DNA of 64,000 nucleotides from Rheum nobile (taxonomy: Eukaryota; Streptophyta; Magnoliopsida; Caryophyllales; Polygonaceae): NCBI GenBank assembly GCA_027886185.1, contig WOAB01000056.1, positions 4,278,001-4,342,000 of the forward strand. The letters run 5' to 3'. Every line of letters starts with the position of its first letter. The stretch's first letter is position 1. The position numbers and the translations under genes are program-made. The notes under the pieces were generated by a model. It saw nothing but the letters and a program-made list of their open reading frames with translations, had not been told where the DNA came from and searched no databases. Positions 55,608 through 64,000 of this stretch are shown piece after piece.

Positions 55608-56030
55608 GAAGAGTTGAGACGACAAGTTGAAGAGCTGATCGCCAAGGGGAATGTCAGTGAAAGTCTAAGCCCATGTGCGATACATGCTCTCTTGATTCCA
55701 AAGAAAGACGGTACCTGACCTGGCGGATGTGTGTTGACAGCCGAGCAATCAACAAAATTACGGTCAGGTACAGGTTCCCTATTCCACGCTTGGATGACTT
55801 ATTGGATCAAATCAGCGGGGCTGCGGTGTTTACTAAGCTCGATTTAAAGAGCGGGTATTATCAAATTCGAGTTCGCCCCGGGGACGAATAGAAAACTGCG
55901 TTCAAAACAAGAGAAGGGTTATTTGAATGGCGAGTGATGCCTTTTGGTTTATCAAACGCCCCCAACACCTTTATGCGGGTGATGAACCAGTTGCTTAGGC
56001 CGTTTATCGGGCGTAGGCAAAAATTAGTGC
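55608..56030 (+). pseudogene. Gypsy element 3 RT N-terminal part, truncated
   Basis: EELRRQVEELIAKGNVSESL and SPCAIHALLIPKKDGT, a frame break at 55700-55712, then RMCVDSRAINKITVRYRFPI, DDLLDQISGAAVFTKLDLKS and GYYQIRVRPGDE, a stop (TAG at 55889), then KTAFKTREGLFEWRVMPFGL and SNAPNTFMRVMNQLLRPFI. The YxDD active site and everything after it are missing: the sequence ends in the scrambled junction at 55977-56080. Confidence 0.88.
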
Positions 56031-56080
56031 TGACCATGAACCAGTTGCTTAGGACTGGTTCATCACCCGATAAACGGGCG
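55977..56080. repeat. Scrambled junction with direct and inverted RT pieces
   Basis: ATGAACCAGTTGCTTAGG (55982-55999) recurs directly at 56036-56053. GGGTGATGAACCAGT (55977-55991) recurs inverted at 56054-56068, and CCGTTTATCGGG (56000-56011) recurs inverted at 56066-56077. The pattern fits template switching during break repair at the truncation point of the RT. Confidence 0.85.
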
Positions 56081-56746
56081 AAGGCTCAACCCACAAAAAG
56101 AAGAAGAAAGAAAGTACATGTTATATATTAGTGGCCTATAATTGTGTCTGATTTTGCATGTAGTATGAATTGGCCAAGTGTATATGTGGCCAGCTAAAAC
56201 TTTGGTGCTTTATATGTCGTAAATGTTATTAATTTGTAGAACAAGGTTCCTGTTGTATATTTATGTATTCCAAATGGTGATGCCTGCAAAATTAGACTAT
56301 TGCTACTTTTATATGTATGCATACTCTTACCACTCTTATGTGTTTATACCTGCATTCAAAATGGGTTGCAATGACTTTTAGTCATATTTTGCATGTTTAT
56401 GTTATTTTATACTCAATAGACGTTCTGTGTCTACATTGCTATACTCCAACATCTTTTGCAACTTCACATTCCACTAGGTACATATACCACCCATTAATGA
56501 CTACATATCAAACACATTGGTATCCTCCAAACATTTTTTGCAAATTGACATTCCACTATGTACGTACATACCACCCATTAATGACTACATAGGCATTGTT
56601 TGCAATTTCACATCCCACTAATTATGATTTATGTACCACCGAATGACTACCTATGTCCATGCAAATATATATAGCAAAAGTTACGAAACAATGGTAAATG
56701 GTCCCCAAATTTACACAAAGCAAGTACATATAACAAAACAGTGTTC
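56081..56746. other. Spacer with a degenerate tandem repeat
   Basis: At 56455-56650 a unit of about 60-100 bp (TTTGCAA.TT.ACATTCCACTA ... ACCACCCATTAATGACTACAT) recurs about three times with indels. The rest is AT-rich. No gene. Confidence 0.5.
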
Positions 56747-56751
56747 CATTT

Positions 56752-57752
56752 TGTTAGGAAGTGAATTTTTGGGAACTCCAATTCTCTACCTAGTTTCATT
56801 TCTCAGTTTTTTTAGTTTTGACGATGACAAACACTTTGCTATTAATAGTTCCACATGTGTAGTTGAGCAGGGAACTCAGGTTTGAGAAAAGAAGAACATA
56901 GACCAAGAAGTCAGTTTTGGGAACTGACATGCGAACTGAGGAACAACGAAGCTGCGCCAGCTGTAAAGATATATCAAGAGCGGCGGCTGGCTTATTAGGG
57001 TAGATCTTTTATATTAGAGAGAGAATATAAAAGATATCATTGTTTTCATATATTTAGGAGATTCTTTGAATATCTTTTATGGAAGCAAAAATATGTAAAA
57101 TCGGGAAAAATATTATTTGGTAACAAATATTATTTTTTTTGATTTCTTTTGGTTATTTTATTTGTGCAAATCAGCCAATTGTAGATATTATTCTACATGG
57201 ACGAAATGTATAAGTAAAGTAATTGAAACTCTATCATCCCTAACGATTTTTACGAAATTCAAGAATTCATCCAGAGTTGAACGTGAAGAGAAATCGTAAA
57301 GAGAAATCGTGCTTGTTCTTATGAGAAGAATTGTGTAAGTTGCTTGCTTGTTGTGTGCTTGATTAGGTCGAATTAGGTAGAGAGTCTTTAGTGTGTCTAA
57401 GACTTTAAGCTGTGTGTTCTACTCTAGTTGATTGTAATCGAAGCATTAATACAAGAAGTAGACTTTGAAATCCTCTTGATTGTAATCGAAGCATTAGGTA
57501 GAGAGTCTTTAGTGTGTCTAAGACTTTAAGCTGTGTGTTCTACTCTAGTTGATTGTAATCGAAGCATTAATACAAGAAGTAGACTTTGAAATCCTCTTGC
57601 AAGAGAGGTGGTGGGTTTTATCCTGGATAACTAGTTGGTTATCAAAGGTTTTCACTCTAAGAAACTTGTCTTGATTCTGTTTGTCTACTTATTCCGCTGC
57701 TAAGGAACTGGACTCCCAGTTCCCTTTGATTGCTAACACGTACGATCCTACA
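56752..57752 (+). mobile_element. SIRE-like copia solo LTR
   Basis: TGTTAGGAAGTGAATTTTTG ... CGTACGATCCTACA, flanked by CATTT on both sides (56747-56751, 57753-57757). It is the same family, in opposite orientation, as the LTR at 59994-61104. A block of about 122 bp (GATTGTAATCGAAGCATTA... to GAAATCCTCTTG) is tandemly duplicated at about 57360-57600. Polymerase genes are absent, so it is a solo LTR. Confidence 0.88.
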
Positions 57753-57776
57753 CATTTACTTCACATACTAGTTGGA

Positions 57777-59927
57777 TCATCTACCCCGTCGTACATTCCA
57801 AAGACTAGTAGCAATGTAATCTCGAGTCCTCGTCATCTTCTGAGCGTGCTCTGCTGGCACTTGTTCTTCGACGGGAATCGGAAGATGTTCGCTTGCGCTA
57901 TAGTCAGGCCGGGGAGCAGGAAAGTTCGTTGCATAGCGAAGGTATACGTCCTAATGTACGTAATTGTGCAAAGCAAAGCATGCTATCGTGATGTCCGTCT
58001 GTGTTTCAATAGGAAATGCAGGCATGCTAGTCAAAATCTGCCACCTTTGCTTTAGAACCCCAAATGATCTTTCAATGCAACTGCGTAAAGACGAGTGAAA
58101 GCCTCCTTCGCATTTTCTGGTCTATGCAAGGCGAACTCGTCTAGATGGTATTTAAGAATAGGATATGGGATTAAAAATGCATCTCGATCGGGGTAACCTT
58201 TATCAACAAGATAATACTTCCCTCCACCAAAATATATATGTAGTCAAATAAAACTCAAATAATAGTTAATACGTAAATATTTTATATACATACCAGCTGG
58301 AGGACAAGAAAATTTCAATTCCGGATTTCGAAGAGCATGATTTAACTCACTTGCATCATGTTGGAACGATGACGTTCCTCTAGTTTTGATGATGATAAAC
58401 TCAAATATTTTTGATGATTTTTAGTGTGACTATGAGTTTCAGAAAACGATTGAGTCAAATGAACGATGAAAACCAATGAAGAGTCAAAACAGAGAAGCAA
58501 AGGAACAGAAAAGCCAACAATGACAAAACAACACGCTGGAACAAAAGGAAAGAAGGGACGCGTGATGTTGAACAGAACAAGGGAACAACGCAAGGAACGG
58601 AGGACGCGCGCTGAAACCCTAGAGGCTGCCGAATATCTGTTTATGGAAACAGATTATGAAGTTGCAACTTGGGCCTCAAGGAAGATCTCGATAGAGAGAT
58701 ATTGTGGTTAGAATGATTTTAGAAAAGATTGTATGAGATTTTATTATCTTATTTTCCTTAAGTAAAACTAGGGTAAAATATGAGAATTTCCTAGACTATA
58801 TATTAGAAAGCTGCGAACTTCATTCAAGAAGAGAGATAGAACACGGAACAGAGAGCATCCTCAGTGAGAAGAGCATTTGAAAGAAGAGAAGAGTATTTGA
58901 AGGAAGAAGAAGAAAACTTACAAGGGACGAGACTTTGGTGAGTTGAGTATTTGTTAGGGTTTTGTTTGTCTTAGGTGTTATTAGGAACGTTACATTGAGA
59001 AGTCTAGATATCTAAGAGCAAACTAGATTGAGATAAGACTTGCTTGTTTGTAATTCCAGGATTAATAACATAAGTAGACATTCGAAATCCTACTAGGAAA
59101 ACCTAGAGGTAGAAGTTTTTCTTAGTCAACTAGTTGGTTGATTAAGTTTTCCTCTCTAAGAAACTGAGTTCGTTACTCTGTTTTTCTGTTACTATTTTTC
59201 ACTGCCCAAGAAACGAACTTACCGTTCCTTGATCTAACACACACGATTCAACACATCATGAGCTAAACCTTCCCAGCCCGCGCAGACATCCATAGCATTA
59301 AAAGATGTAACACCTTTCTGGTTGCGATAACGTTTCTGAAGCGTGTTTGGAATGCAGGCATGAACATGCGTACCATCAATGCATCCAATACAATCCTTGA
59401 ATATCAAGGTAAGTATAACATTAAGTTGATAGAGAAAGTTGTTGATATCGTTGCATAATTTAGAGGATAATAGCAAATTATACCTTGAAGAACGGATAAT
59501 ATCGAGGATCGGCTTGTATTCTAGCTGGAGTATACACGACTTATTGTCTCCCAGTGTGTTGGAACCGCTCCTTGGCATCCCTATTGGAAGCCCCCCGCGC
59601 AAGAATATATAGGAAGATTGCGAGCTTCTCCTCAACCGAGATGCTTGACGAACACAACCTATAGTTAGATTCTAATTCACGACTAAGAGCAATAAATAAA
59701 TCCGGATCCATCCTGAAGGCGTCTATGCATCGTTCTGGATTAGTTGTGTGATATAGCAAATCTTGCACCCACTCTTCACCGGTGAATTTCTTTGACAACG
59801 AAACTTCTTTGTATATATATGCATAATAATATGTGAGCGCGACTTCTCTAATGCAATCAAGAATCCTTTGTACCAGTAAGAGAAGTAGTAGTAGCAAGAG
59901 AAGGAGTTTCTTAGGAATCCTCATCAT
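57777..59927 (-). pseudogene. PIF/Harbinger transposase (HARBI1-like, DDE_Tnp_4), split by a copia LTR
   Basis: The minus strand starts MRIPKKLLLLL... (ATG at 59925-59927), with a helix-turn-helix-like N-terminal region (NPERCIDAFRMDPDLFIALS, VEEKLAIFLYILARGASNRD). A segment of about 40 residues is missing near ERFQHTG, then VYTPARIQADPRYYPFFK, an 87-bp intron (59397-59483, GTATAA...TTCAAG) and DCIGCIDGTHVHACIP (first catalytic Asp), with GWEGLAHD. A solo LTR (58359-59253) follows. After it: ASELNHALRNPELKFSCPPA, an intron near 58215-58290, KYYLVDKGYPDRDAFLIPYP (second Asp), CIERSFGVLKQRWQILTSMP (catalytic Glu), IACFALHNYVH, a TAG, and a tail ending YIATSLWNVRRGR with TGA at 57777-57779. The enzyme would cut and paste the element at TTA-type targets. 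The LTR, the deletion between VC and AGWEG, and the stops make it dead. Confidence 0.88.
58359..59253 (+). mobile_element. Ty1/copia solo LTR inside the Harbinger gene
   Basis: TGTTGGAACGATGACG ... CACACGATTCAACA with a CATCA target duplication (58354-58358, 59254-59258). It is the same family as 6101-6963, in opposite orientation. It interrupts the transposase right after GLAHD. Confidence 0.92.
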
Positions 59928-59993
59928 CTCTTTCCTGTAACATTAATTTGAATATAAGGCATTAAGCGTAAATTCTTGCTACAAAATCAAATG

Positions 59994-61104
59994 TGTAGGA
60001 TCGTGATTGTTAGATTAATAATAAGGAAACTGAGAAAACAGATTACAGTTCCCTTCACAGCGGAAATAAATAATTAAATAAATGAACAAGTTTCTTATAG
60101 TGGAAACCTTCGATTGCCAACTAGCAATCTAGGATAAAAACCACTACCTTTCTTCCGAAAGGATTTCAAGGTCTACTTCTTGATTTCTTATCTCTTTGGT
60201 TACAAATTATCCTAGGAACAAACACACAGTTTCTTTGCCTTACACACAGTTAGGCAATCCTAGATAACTTAACACAAATTATAATCAATCCAAGAAGCAA
60301 TCCTTAGCACCAAGGAACTAACTCACTTACAGTCACATGAACTAGCACGCAGCTCTCAGGTTCCTTGACTGGTTCCTCTTGATCTCAGTTTGCTTTTATG
60401 ATCTTGTTTGAGAGCTTCACACTTTGATGTTTGCTATGGAGTGTGATTCTTGTGGTTGTGCTTGAAGTTGTCAATGAAGCACAGTCGCCTTTTATACTTC
60501 AAAGGCTGGTTTGCTTCCAGTTCCCATCGGATCGAACTAGAAGCTCAATCTAACGGTGATCCACAAATCCCGTCAACTAGGTTGTCATAGATGTTTATGT
60601 GTGCAAGACAACTTCCTTAATGAGCTAGGAAACAACATGGGTAGTTAATAGCCGTTTGTGTCAGTCCAACGATGATGGGACAATTGCTTTCCGCTTCTCT
60701 CTGTGCCTCTAGGATTTCTGCTGACACATCTCACCTACTCTGGTTCCTACCAGCAGTGATGAGGTTTCCATGTGCTAACTCCTTTGTGGCTTCGCCACTC
60801 TTCTCAAGTCTTTGCATCTTCAATAGACTTGCTTTGTGCTTGTTCCCTTGTGAGCGCTTCCTCGCTTCACTTCTACTGAGTTCCCTTGCTGGCGAACTCC
60901 AGTTCCTATCAGTGCAAGCTTCTTGCTTCGCTATCCTTCTTTGTCTTGTTTGGCTTTCATGGTTTCAATAACTGTCCTGTGGTTCCTTTAAGCACATCTT
61001 TGAGATAAAACATTAGTATCAAAGTATTTGTCATCTTCAAAAGTAGAGAAACTGAGGAAATGAACTCTATGGGAACTGAGGTTCCTGAGTTTCATTTCCT
61101 AACA
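59994..61104 (-). mobile_element. SIRE-like copia 3' LTR
   Basis: TGTAGGATCGTGATTG ... TTTCATTTCCTAACA, the same family as the solo LTR at 56752-57752. AAATG precedes it (59989-59993), expected to recur beyond the window if the element is complete. It is 1,111 bp, within the size usual for SIRE/Maximus LTRs. Confidence 0.88.
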
Positions 61105-61130
61105 ATTTCCCCCTTTTTGATGATGATAAA
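61105..61130 (-). other. Polypurine tract of the SIRE-like element
   Basis: The minus strand reads ATCATCAAAAAGGGGGAAAT directly before the LTR's TGTTAGG. A second AAAAGGGGGAAGAA tract lies at about 61346-61360. Confidence 0.75.
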
Positions 61131-62489
61131 TATAAGGAACCTGACAACATAATAAGGACATGAAGTTCATGAGAACAGTTGAGCAAAGAGATTTACAACT
61201 TTATGAAATAATGAGAAAACATTCAATAGTTGCAAATTCCCCTTAAGCAAAGGAACTAAGTTATTCGAGTTCCCCCTCAGAAAGAGAACGGGTTCAGATT
61301 TCCTATAAGTCCTATAGTTCCAAGAGTTCAAGGTTCCTATACATTCTTCCCCCTTTTGACATCATCGAAAAGATCAATTAACTTATCAAGTGTAGGATAT
61401 CAATGGAAATAAACAGTTGCTTAAAACCCATGAGAGTCACCATAATAGAAACTTAAGGCAAAGACAAATAATGCATTAGAAAAACTCCCGGAAATGTTCA
61501 TTTAATCATGAAAACCAACATATTGTTCACAGATGCATAGAATAAAGACAAACAAAGATCACAATCAACTTGAAACAATCAAAAGAAAGGATAGGAGAGG
61601 AAAGGAAGGTGGAATCCTAGAGAACTACTAGCACAATGTGTTGTTACAACACTGGGAACTAGGAAAGTCATTCCTGTCGCTCTGTAGTTTCCTCTTCTTC
61701 TTTAGTATCATTCTTTTCCTCAGTTCCCTCATCCTTGGCCTGTAGCCGTCTTAGATGTATCCTTCAACCCAGATGCCTGAGCTCCCCCCCCCCCCCTTTT
61801 TTTTTTTTTTTAAGGAAAGGGCAAAGCATGGGAGTCATGAGACTGAAAAAATTGCATGTGGGCTAACACCAGCTTAGGTAGATCAACTTGTTCCCCAGAC
61901 ATATTTTTTTTTTGTAAGGATGGCATCCGAGATGAGGACTGAGGCTCTGTGCTCTTGCTTGGGAACCAGATTCCGAGGCGAGTTTCTACTAGCCGTTTAG
62001 GAGTACTGCCTTTCCTAGTTCCTTTCTGGCGATTTCTTCATTATGCTAGAGGGATATATGGGAACTTTTGATGTGGGAATTTAAAACATAGGACCTGAAA
62101 GTACATTCCCATAACAGAAATCGGAAAGGCCATTTATCGCATCACACACTAATTCCCAGATAGGGTTAAGAGATGGATAATAGGGAACTAGATTGTGCGA
62201 TGAGGCAAGGGAGAGTCATAGTACACAATCATCATTTCGGCTTGTATCATTGGATTAGAATATGATCAGATTGTGACTTTTGGGCCAACAAAGAAACTTG
62301 GACAATGATTGAATTTCAATGAAAAAGGAACATTCAAGGAGAAAAACTAGAAAGATTTATCAAAGCCTTTTGAGTAACCATTATGGATATGAGGGTCTAT
62401 TGCAAAAGATATAACACAATGATTCCAAGACACAAATAAGCAAAAGGATCTGAACTAGTCAATCAAGGGAATTGTAGAGTAACTTTAAA
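61131..62489 (-). other. 3' untranslated region between copia pol and 3' LTR
   Basis: Long non-coding stretch, typical of SIRE-like elements, which have an extended 3' region that sometimes carries an env-like gene. I see no env-like frame. It contains C11-12 followed by T15-17 at about 61785-61812 and repeated purine tracts on the minus strand. Confidence 0.55.
61785..61812 (+). repeat. Poly-C/poly-T tract
   Basis: A run of about 11-12 C is followed directly by 15-17 T. Length is likely unreliable in sequencing. Confidence 0.85.
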
Positions 62490-64000
62490 CTAAAGGAACT
62501 GCTGGTTTATAAGAATCATTCCCAGTTCTAGTCTAAGGTTCTCGAAGGGAACTCTGTTCAAATATTTGGTGAATATATCTGCAATCTGATCTTCAGTCCT
62601 ACAGAATTCCATAATGATGTTCCCTTTCTCAACATGATCTCTAAGGAAGTGATGCCTTATATCTATGTGTTTGGTCCTAGTATGATGCACAGGATTCTTA
62701 GAAATGTTTATAGCACTGGTGTTATCACAAAGAATAGTAAGAGGATCATAAGACATACCGAAATCCGCGAGTTGTTGCTTTAGCCATAAGAGTTGGGAAC
62801 AACAAGAGGCGGCTGCAATGTATTCAGATTCTGTGGTGGAGAGGGAGACTAAGATTTGTTTCTTTGAGCCCCATGACACAAGGCAAGGGCCTAGGAACTG
62901 TGCCATTCCAGAAGTACTTTTCCTATCCATCAAGTATCCAGCATAATCAGCATCAGTGAAACCCATCAGCTCAAAGGGACACTCTTTGGGGTACCAAATG
63001 CAGAGTGAGTCAGTTCCCTTGAGATATCGGAATATCCTTTTCACAGCAGCTAGGTGTGTTTCTCTTGGACATGATTGAAACCTAGCACACAAGCAAACAA
63101 CAAACACAATGTCTGGACGACTAGTTGTTAGATACATGACGGAACCTATCATACCTCTATAGAGCTTCTCTTCCACAAGAGGACTTGAGTGATCTTTGTC
63201 CAAATGGGCGATTGTAGAGATAGGAGTTGAGAGAGGTTTGCAAGACTCCATTTTGAACTTTTTCAACAGTTCCCTGACATACTTTTGTTGGTGAATTTGT
63301 ATGCAATCTTTCTTTTGGGTTATTTGCAATCCGAGGAAGAAAGTGAGTTCCCCTATTAGACTCATTTCAAATTCACTACTCATCAAGTCTTTGAACTTCT
63401 CTACAAGGGACATGTTAGTGGAACAAAAAATGATATCATCAACATAGATTTGAACCACTAAAATGTTACCTTCTTCTTCTAGAATGAAGAGAGTCTTGTC
63501 AATGATGCCCCGCCTGTAACCATTGGAGAGTAGGAACTGGGCGAGACGATTATACCAAGCTCTAGGGGCTTGCTTGAGACCATACAATGCTTTGTCTAGG
63601 AAATAGACATGGTCTGGATGATCACTATCTTCGAAACCGGGTGGTTGCTTGACATAGACTTCCTCTTGAAGAATGCCATTGAGGAAGGCGGTCTTGACAT
63701 CCATTTGGAATAGCTTGAACCCCTTGTGTGATGCGAAGACAATCAATAACCTTATTGCTTCAATCCTTGCCACCGGAGCATAGGTTTCATCATAGTCGAT
63801 TCCTTCTTGTTGATTGTATCCTTGAGCAACAAGCCTTGCTTTGTTCCTTATTACAGCTCTTGAATCATCGAGCTTGTTTCTGAAGACCCATCTAGTTCCT
63901 ATGATATGCTTATCCTTGGGGCAGGGAACTAGATGCCAGACTTTGTTCCTTTCAAACTGATGAAGTTCTTCTTGCATGGCTTGGATCCAATCTACATCCT
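62490..64000 (-). CDS. Ty1/copia SIRE-like pol: reverse transcriptase and RNase H (5' part outside window)
   Basis: The minus-strand frame is open from the window edge (DVDWIQAMQEELHQF) to a stop at 62490, about 500 residues, with no lesion. The RT covers roughly residues 10-250 of this part: WVFRNK, NKARLVAQGYNQQEGIDYDE, FQMDVKTAFLNG (first catalytic Asp), GLKQAPRAWY, and the active site VQIYVDDIIF. The RNase H covers about 330-470: LMGFTDADYAG (Asp), DRKSTSGMAQFLG, SLSTTESEYIAAASCC (Glu), ILCDNTSAI (Asp), HTRTKHIDIRHHFLRDHVEK, DQIADIFTKYL. All visible catalytic residues are present. The enzyme copies retrotransposon RNA into DNA in cytoplasmic particles. Gag, protease and integrase should lie beyond 64000. 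It is the best-preserved coding region here, so this copy may be young. Confidence 0.95.
   Translation of the reverse strand, partial: DVDWIQAMQEELHQFERNKVWHLVPCPKDKHIIGTRWVFRNKLDDSRAVIRNKARLVAQGYNQQEGIDYDETYAPVARIEAIRLLIVFASHKGFKLFQMDVKTAFLNGILQEEVYVKQPPGFEDSDHPDHVYFLDKALYGLKQAPRAWYNRLAQFLLSNGYRRGIIDKTLFILEEEGNILVVQIYVDDIIFCSTNMSLVEKFKDLMSSEFEMSLIGELTFFLGLQITQKKDCIQIHQQKYVRELLKKFKMESCKPLSTPISTIAHLDKDHSSPLVEEKLYRGMIGSVMYLTTSRPDIVFVVCLCARFQSCPRETHLAAVKRIFRYLKGTDSLCIWYPKECPFELMGFTDADYAGYLMDRKSTSGMAQFLGPCLVSWGSKKQILVSLSTTESEYIAAASCCSQLLWLKQQLADFGMSYDPLTILCDNTSAINISKNPVHHTRTKHIDIRHHFLRDHVEKGNIIMEFCRTEDQIADIFTKYLNRVPFENLRLELGMILINQQFL

Noticed and set aside
60672..60971. 99-codon plus-strand frame
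   Set aside because: Lies inside the SIRE-like LTR, Cys/Leu/Phe-rich, no resemblance to a protein.

Overview
The window is nuclear DNA of a flowering plant, most likely a eudicot, taken from a repeat-dense, heterochromatin-like region. The grounds are the transposon lineages (Ty3/gypsy Tekay, Tat and Athila; Ty1/copia SIRE-like; L1 LINE; PIF/Harbinger; hAT and CACTA miniature elements; Helitron-like ends), degenerate plant telomere repeats (CCCTAAA), a fragment of plant beta-tubulin, a GTD-binding-domain gene fragment and a decayed copy of the plastid gene ycf2. I see no intact host gene. Every recognisable coding stretch belongs to a transposable element or is a captured or organelle-derived fragment, and almost all carry stops or frameshifts.

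Layout. 1-3585: an element rich in ATATTCATG-type minisatellites carrying a broken GTD-binding gene fragment. 3806-8090: a diverged duplicate of 23670-26125. The first copy carries three later insertions (hAT MITE, LINE 3' end, copia solo LTR), and the second copy serves as the empty site. 8140-10250: L1 LINE remnant, minus strand. 10260-11880: LTR-like remnant. 11881-14110: truncated PIF/Harbinger element with a broken MYB/SANT gene. 14230-17576: two more minisatellite-bearing elements meeting end to end at an AT run; one carries beta-tubulin plus a second exon. 17577-21520: Tekay chromovirus 3' LTR and partial pol, fused to remains of another LTR element up to 22517. 26356-30837: a 4.5-kb foldback element with roughly 1-kb inverted arms around a 41-bp tandem array, flanked by an 8-bp duplication. 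31265-31480: plastid ycf2 relic. 31561-36217: CACTA-like MITE, two Helitron-like elements and another minisatellite element.

36274-52650 is one Tat-lineage gypsy element (minus strand, target duplication AAACC). Nested inside it are a hAT MITE (37495-38105) and a 9.7-kb Athila-like complex of three LTRs and two internal regions (41096-50832, target duplication CTTGA). A plus-strand coiled-coil reading frame near its 3' LTR fits the antisense gene known from Tat elements. 53727-56080 is a third gypsy element (gag, protease, part of RT) that ends in a scrambled junction. 56752-57752 and 58359-59253 are copia solo LTRs; the second splits a PIF/Harbinger transposase gene (57777-59927). From 59994 to the window edge is the 3' part of a SIRE-like copia element with an open RT/RNase H frame, the best-preserved coding sequence here.

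The genes do not form a pathway. The window records successive insertions, recombinations and decay. I could not run alignments, so all boundaries come from reading termini, target duplications and paralogous empty sites by eye.
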